A stretch of 64,000 nt of DNA, from positions 532,983 through 596,982 of the forward strand of contig NZ_MKSQ01000008.1 in the NCBI RefSeq assembly GCF_001898115.1, written 5' to 3'. Both the position numbers and the translations under genes were made by a program. Below, one piece after another: positions 61,551 through 64,000 of this stretch. Under the pieces are notes generated by a model that saw nothing but the letters and a program-made list of their open reading frames with translations, searched no databases and was not told the DNA's origin. Every line of letters starts with the position of its first letter. Position 1 is the stretch's first letter. Source of the stretch: Allobosea sp. 67-29. Its GTDB lineage: Bacteria > Pseudomonadota > Alphaproteobacteria > Rhizobiales > Beijerinckiaceae.

Positions 61551-63125
61551 CTATTCCGCGGCTTCCTTGGCCGGGGCCGGCCTTTCCCATTTCAGGACCG
61601 GCGAACGGGCGGCGCGGGTTTCGTCGAGGCGGCGGATCGGGGCGTGATGCGGGGCGCCGGTGAAGCGCTCCTTGTCGTTGCCCTTGGCCGCGATGGCGAG
61701 GTCGCGCAGCGTCGCGATGAAGAGATCGAGTGCCGCCTTCGATTCCGACTCGGTCGGCTCGATCAGCATGGCACCATGGACGACGAGCGGGAAATAGACC
61801 GTCATCGGATGGTAGCCCTCGTCGATCATCGCCTTGGCGAAATCGAGCGTCGAGACGCCCGAGCCCTTCAGCCATTCGTCGTCGAACAGCACCTCGTGCA
61901 TCGACGGATGGTCCGGGAAGGGCAGCGACATCAGGTCGGCGAGGCCGGCACGGATGTAGTTCGCGTTCAGCACCGCATCCTCGGACGCCTGGCGCATGCC
62001 GTCCGAGCCGTGGCTCAGCATGTAGGCGAGCGCGCGGACATACATGCCCATCTGGCCGTGGAAGGCGGTCATGCGGCCGAAGGGCTGGTTGCCCACTGGG
62101 GCTTCATCGCGCGACTCGATCAGATGCGGCTTGCCGTTCTCGACATGGATGAAGGGCACCGGCGCGAAGGGCGCCAGACGCTCCGAGAGCACGACCGGGC
62201 CGGCACCGGGACCGCCGCCGCCATGGGGCGTCGAGAAGGTCTTGTGCAGGTTGATGTGCATGGCGTCGACACCGAGATCGCCCGGACGCGCCTTGCCGAC
62301 GATCGCGTTGAAGTTGGCGCCGTCGCAGTAGAAATAGGCGCCAGCCTCATGCATCGCCGCGGCGATCTCGACGATTTCAGGCTCGAAGATGCCGCAGGTG
62401 TTGGGGTTGGTCAGCATGATCGCGGCGATATCCGGCCCGAGCAGGGCCTTGACGTCCTCGACCGCGACGGTGCCGTCCGGGCGGGCGGGAACCGAGCGCA
62501 CCGAGAAGCCGATCAGGGCCGCCGTCGCCGGGTTGGTGCCGTGGGCCGATTCGGGGACGAGCACGACATTGCGGGTCGCGCCCTCGCCCTTTGCCGCGAT
62601 AGCCGCCTTGATCGCCATCATACCGCAGGCCTCGCCATGGGCGCCGGCCTTGGGCGAGAGGGCCACCGCCGGCATGCCGGTCAGCGTCATCAGGTAGCGG
62701 GAAAGCTCCAGCATCAGGTCGAGCGCGCCGGGCACGGTCGAGGTCGGCTGCAGCGGGTGCACGTCGGAGAAGCCCGGAAGCCGCGCCATCTTCTCGTTGA
62801 GGCGGGCATTGTGCTTCATCGTGCAGGAGCCGAGCGGGAAGAGGCCGGTATCGATGCCGTAGTTCTTCTGGCTGAGGCGCACATAGTGGCGCATCGTCTC
62901 GGGCTCGGAGAGGCCGGGCAGGCCGATCTCGCCCTGGCGGGCATGCTTGCCGAGGCGCGACTTGAACGGGGCGGGCTTGTCGATATCGACGCCGGTCGCC
63001 TCGTGATGGCCGATCTCGAAGATCAGCGGCTCGATCTGCTGGAGAGCCTTGTTGCCGGTGAAGGTGAGGTGCTCTTCATGCGAGGCCTCGCCGGCATGGG
63101 TGGGACGTCCCTGACGGTTCAGCAT
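61551..63125 (-). CDS. gcvPB: Glycine dehydrogenase (decarboxylating) subunit 2
   Basis: A 524-residue PLP subunit of the P protein, which decarboxylates glycine and passes the aminomethyl group to H protein. MHINLHKTFSTPHGGGGPGAGPV holds the Schiff-base lysine. GLFPLGSCTMKHNARLNE is a family block. The start overlaps the gcvPA stop (TGATG); GGAGG lies seven bases before ATG 63125 (GTG at 63128 is possible). Here the P protein is two chains, not the single ~950-residue form. Confidence 0.96.
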   Translation of the reverse strand: MLNRQGRPTHAGEASHEEHLTFTGNKALQQIEPLIFEIGHHEATGVDIDKPAPFKSRLGKHARQGEIGLPGLSEPETMRHYVRLSQKNYGIDTGLFPLGSCTMKHNARLNEKMARLPGFSDVHPLQPTSTVPGALDLMLELSRYLMTLTGMPAVALSPKAGAHGEACGMMAIKAAIAAKGEGATRNVVLVPESAHGTNPATAALIGFSVRSVPARPDGTVAVEDVKALLGPDIAAIMLTNPNTCGIFEPEIVEIAAAMHEAGAYFYCDGANFNAIVGKARPGDLGVDAMHINLHKTFSTPHGGGGPGAGPVVLSERLAPFAPVPFIHVENGKPHLIESRDEAPVGNQPFGRMTAFHGQMGMYVRALAYMLSHGSDGMRQASEDAVLNANYIRAGLADLMSLPFPDHPSMHEVLFDDEWLKGSGVSTLDFAKAMIDEGYHPMTVYFPLVVHGAMLIEPTESESKAALDLFIATLRDLAIAAKGNDKERFTGAPHHAPIRRLDETRAARSPVLKWERPAPAKEAAE

Positions 63126-64000
63126 CACAGCACCTCCACGAGCGCCGCCACGAGGGCCGCCCGGTCTTCATCGGTATTCACCTCGGTCGAGGCGATGATC
63201 AGCAGGTCGTCCAGCCCGGCCTTGGGCAAGAGGCGGGAGACGGGGACGCCGGCCAGGATGCCCCTGGCGGCGAGCACCTCGACGACCTCGGCCGCGGGCT
63301 TCTTCAGCTTCACGGTGAACTCGTTGAAGAAGCTGTCGTTCAGTACGGTCACGCCTTCGACGCCCGCGAGCGCGTCGGCGAGCTTCACGGCATTGGCGTG
63401 GTTCACTTCGGCGAGACGGGCGAGGCCGGCCTGGCCCAGCAGCGTCATATGGATGGTGAAGGCCAGCACGCAGAGGCCGGAATTGGTGCAGATGTTCGAG
63501 GTCGCCTTGTCCCTGCGGATATGCTGCTCGCGGGTCGAGAGCGTCAGCACGAAGCCGCGCTGGCCGGTCGAATCGACAGTCTCGCCGCAGAGCCGGCCCG
63601 GCATCTGGCGGATATATTTCGACTTGGCGGCGAAGAGGCCGACATAGGGGCCGCCAAAATTCAGGGCGTTGCCGATCGACTGGCCCTCGCCGACGACGAT
63701 ATCGGCATCCTGCGCGCCCGGAGGCACGACGGCCCCGAGCGAGACGACCTCGGTGAAGACCGCGATCAGGAGAGCGCCATGGGCATGGGCCTTCTCCGCG
63801 ATCGGCTTCAGGTCGCGCAGGTTGCCGAAGACGTCCGGCGACTGGACGACGACGCAGGAGGTGCTGTCGTCGATCCGGGAGAGGATGTCCTCTTGGGCCG
63901 AGACGTCGGGCTTCAGCGCCACGACCTCGTCACTGGCCATCTCGGAAAGCGTCTCGACGACCGCGGTGTAATGCGGATGCAGGCCGCCGGAGAGCACCGC
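63125..64000 (-). CDS. gcvPA: Glycine dehydrogenase (decarboxylating) subunit 1, C-terminal part (cut by window edge)
   Basis: The first half of the gene is past the right edge; about 291 residues are seen of the usual ~450. VLSGGLHPHYTAVVETL, GALLIAVFTEVVSLGAVVPPG, GEGQSIGNALNFGGPYVGLFA and LSTREQHIRRDKATSNICTN are GcvPA blocks. It pairs with GcvPB in the glycine cleavage system. The stop overlaps the gcvPB start by 1 nt. Confidence 0.95.
   Translation of the reverse strand, partial: AVLSGGLHPHYTAVVETLSEMASDEVVALKPDVSAQEDILSRIDDSTSCVVVQSPDVFGNLRDLKPIAEKAHAHGALLIAVFTEVVSLGAVVPPGAQDADIVVGEGQSIGNALNFGGPYVGLFAAKSKYIRQMPGRLCGETVDSTGQRGFVLTLSTREQHIRRDKATSNICTNSGLCVLAFTIHMTLLGQAGLARLAEVNHANAVKLADALAGVEGVTVLNDSFFNEFTVKLKKPAAEVVEVLAARGILAGVPVSRLLPKAGLDDLLIIASTEVNTDEDRAALVAALVEVL

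Overview
The window is a continuous, gene-dense piece of a high-GC (about 67 %) alphaproteobacterial chromosome. The best fit is a Hyphomicrobiales (Rhizobiales) member, probably Bosea or a close relative. This rests on gene content and order: a CcrM methyltransferase next to rnhB, mutY, a DUF721 gene, a DsbA-like gene and smc; an F0 ATP synthase operon (atpI-B-E-F'-F) separated from F1; two tripartite tricarboxylate transporters (TTT); a PdhS/PleC/DivJ-type kinase; phasins; a split glycine dehydrogenase (GcvPA/GcvPB); and a tRNA-His with an A discriminator. Genus is inference; no rRNA or other marker settles it. I see no insertion sequence, prophage, integrase or CRISPR array.

Layout. 1-3.3 kb: start of a family 4 glycosyltransferase (cut by the window edge), two alpha/beta hydrolases, and an Hsp20-DUF1150 pair with a possible thermosensor hairpin. 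3.3-10.9 kb: a catabolic island with an FCD-type GntR regulator and a SAF-domain oxidoreductase on one strand, facing PdxA2, a TTT transporter (binding protein, small and large membrane subunits) and a DapA-family enzyme. A palindrome in the divergent promoter is the likely operator. The substrate is unknown. 10.9-13.1 kb: a small secreted protein, tRNA-His and two phasin-type genes. 13.2-19.6 kb: a large PAS-domain histidine kinase, a membrane diguanylate cyclase with an unusual structured leader and no standard start codon, and MgtE. 19.9-25.8 kb: a GST, an EamA exporter, and a LysR gene translationally coupled to a second TTT operon. 26-30 kb: DUF1236 protein, then upp, a DUF1688 (URC4) gene and a GTP-cyclohydrolase-II-like (URC1) gene, which together match the URC route of uracil breakdown.

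30-44.5 kb: glyQ-glyS, with a sharp low-GC patch inside glyS; three small secreted proteins, two of them followed by identical 26-nt hairpins; a methyltransferase, DUF2007 gene, ispB, ispE, a TPR protein, a tiny lipoprotein, ETF-ubiquinone oxidoreductase, a divergent uracil-DNA glycosylase and a zinc metallopeptidase. 44.5-56.3 kb: a glycosyltransferase-like protein, PA0069-type radical SAM protein, rnhB, ccrM, mutY, a VOC protein, a secreted hydrolase, DUF721, a DsbA-like protein and smc. 56.5-64 kb: the F0 operon with a strong terminator, a secreted dienelactone-hydrolase-like protein, an L,D-transpeptidase, and gcvPB with the 3' part of gcvPA.

How it fits together: the window combines core cell-cycle and chromosome functions (PdhS-like kinase, CcrM, SMC, DUF721/DciA) with scavenging of organic acids (two TTT systems) and uracil. 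CtrA-like boxes lie upstream of both the kinase and ccrM, which suggests shared cell-cycle control. Start codons were chosen by ribosome-binding sites and family lengths and are flagged where uncertain.
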